From contig NZ_JALKII010000011.1 of the NCBI RefSeq assembly GCF_023051175.1, positions 1 to 56,793 of the forward strand: a stretch of 56,793 nucleotides of DNA, given 5' to 3'. Position 1 is the first letter of the stretch. Each line of letters opens with the position of its first letter. Below, piece after piece: positions 56,754 to 56,793 of this stretch. Origin of the DNA: Alcanivorax quisquiliarum. Lineage in GTDB: Bacteria > Pseudomonadota > Gammaproteobacteria > Pseudomonadales > Alcanivoracaceae. The notes beneath the pieces are model-generated. The model did no database searches, was not told the DNA's origin, and saw nothing but the letters and a program-made list of their open reading frames with translations. The position numbers and the translations under genes were made by a program.

Positions 56754-56793
56754 GACGAACATGCAGCTGCCACGATACCAGCTACATGTTGCA

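Overview
The window is high-GC chromosomal DNA of a gammaproteobacterium. Several neighbourhoods have the order seen in Pseudomonas and its relatives: an rRNA leader beside tyrS, then M23 peptidase, anmK, erpA and argC/hemJ; ccoNOQP-GHIS; and parC, parE, yqiA, cpdA, DUF1249, nudF with tolC nearby. Gene content and GC suggest an Oceanospirillales/Alcanivorax-like organism. That placement is an inference and not proven by the sequence.

Layout. 1-200: promoter and boxB/boxA leader of an rRNA operon that reads off the left edge. 208-11764: housekeeping genes (tyrS; M23 peptidase, anmK, DUF3820; quinone oxidoreductase; argC, DUF6776, bactofilin, erpA with an IscR-type operator; hemJ; thiD, thiE, hemL). 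11800-23090: accessory region. It opens with a visibly AT-richer five-gene cassette (WYL regulator, TerB-like, glycine-rich membrane protein, LRAT-family acyltransferase/thiol hydrolase with a glycine zipper, CxxCxxCC metal-binding protein). Next come a DUF4143 AAA ATPase behind a 23-bp repeat array, a 1219-residue lipoprotein of eleven PKD-like domains, a HEPN protein and two tiny genes. 23095-27808: glutaredoxin-like protein, TPR lipoprotein, PBP1b, adenosine kinase and Rieske protein. 27966-36354: cbb3 oxidase structural and assembly operon behind a perfect ANR/FNR box. 36405-42122: srkA, a stand-alone RadC, an alpha/beta hydrolase, rsuA and a FadL-type porin. 42290-51276: parC, parE, yqiA, cpdA, DUF1249, nudF, thiC, all on the minus strand. 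51609-56555: tolC, waaA, FAD oxidoreductase and aldo/keto reductase. A GC-rich palindromic intergenic repeat ends the window.

The most interesting part is 12.1-16.5 kb. A WYL regulator heads a tightly spaced, low-GC cassette whose LRAT protein keeps the His/His/Cys triad and carries a perfect GxxxGxxxGxxxG zipper. An 18-bp inverted repeat upstream of this cassette (12187-12204) recurs at 16 of 18 positions upstream of the HEPN gene (22617-22634), about 10 kb away. This suggests that the two loci form one regulon. A defence or stress-response role is inferred from gene content alone.

No integrase, transposase, tRNA, CRISPR array or complete rRNA gene was seen. Gene starts were chosen from ribosome-binding sites, overlaps and family alignments remembered from general knowledge; no database search was possible.
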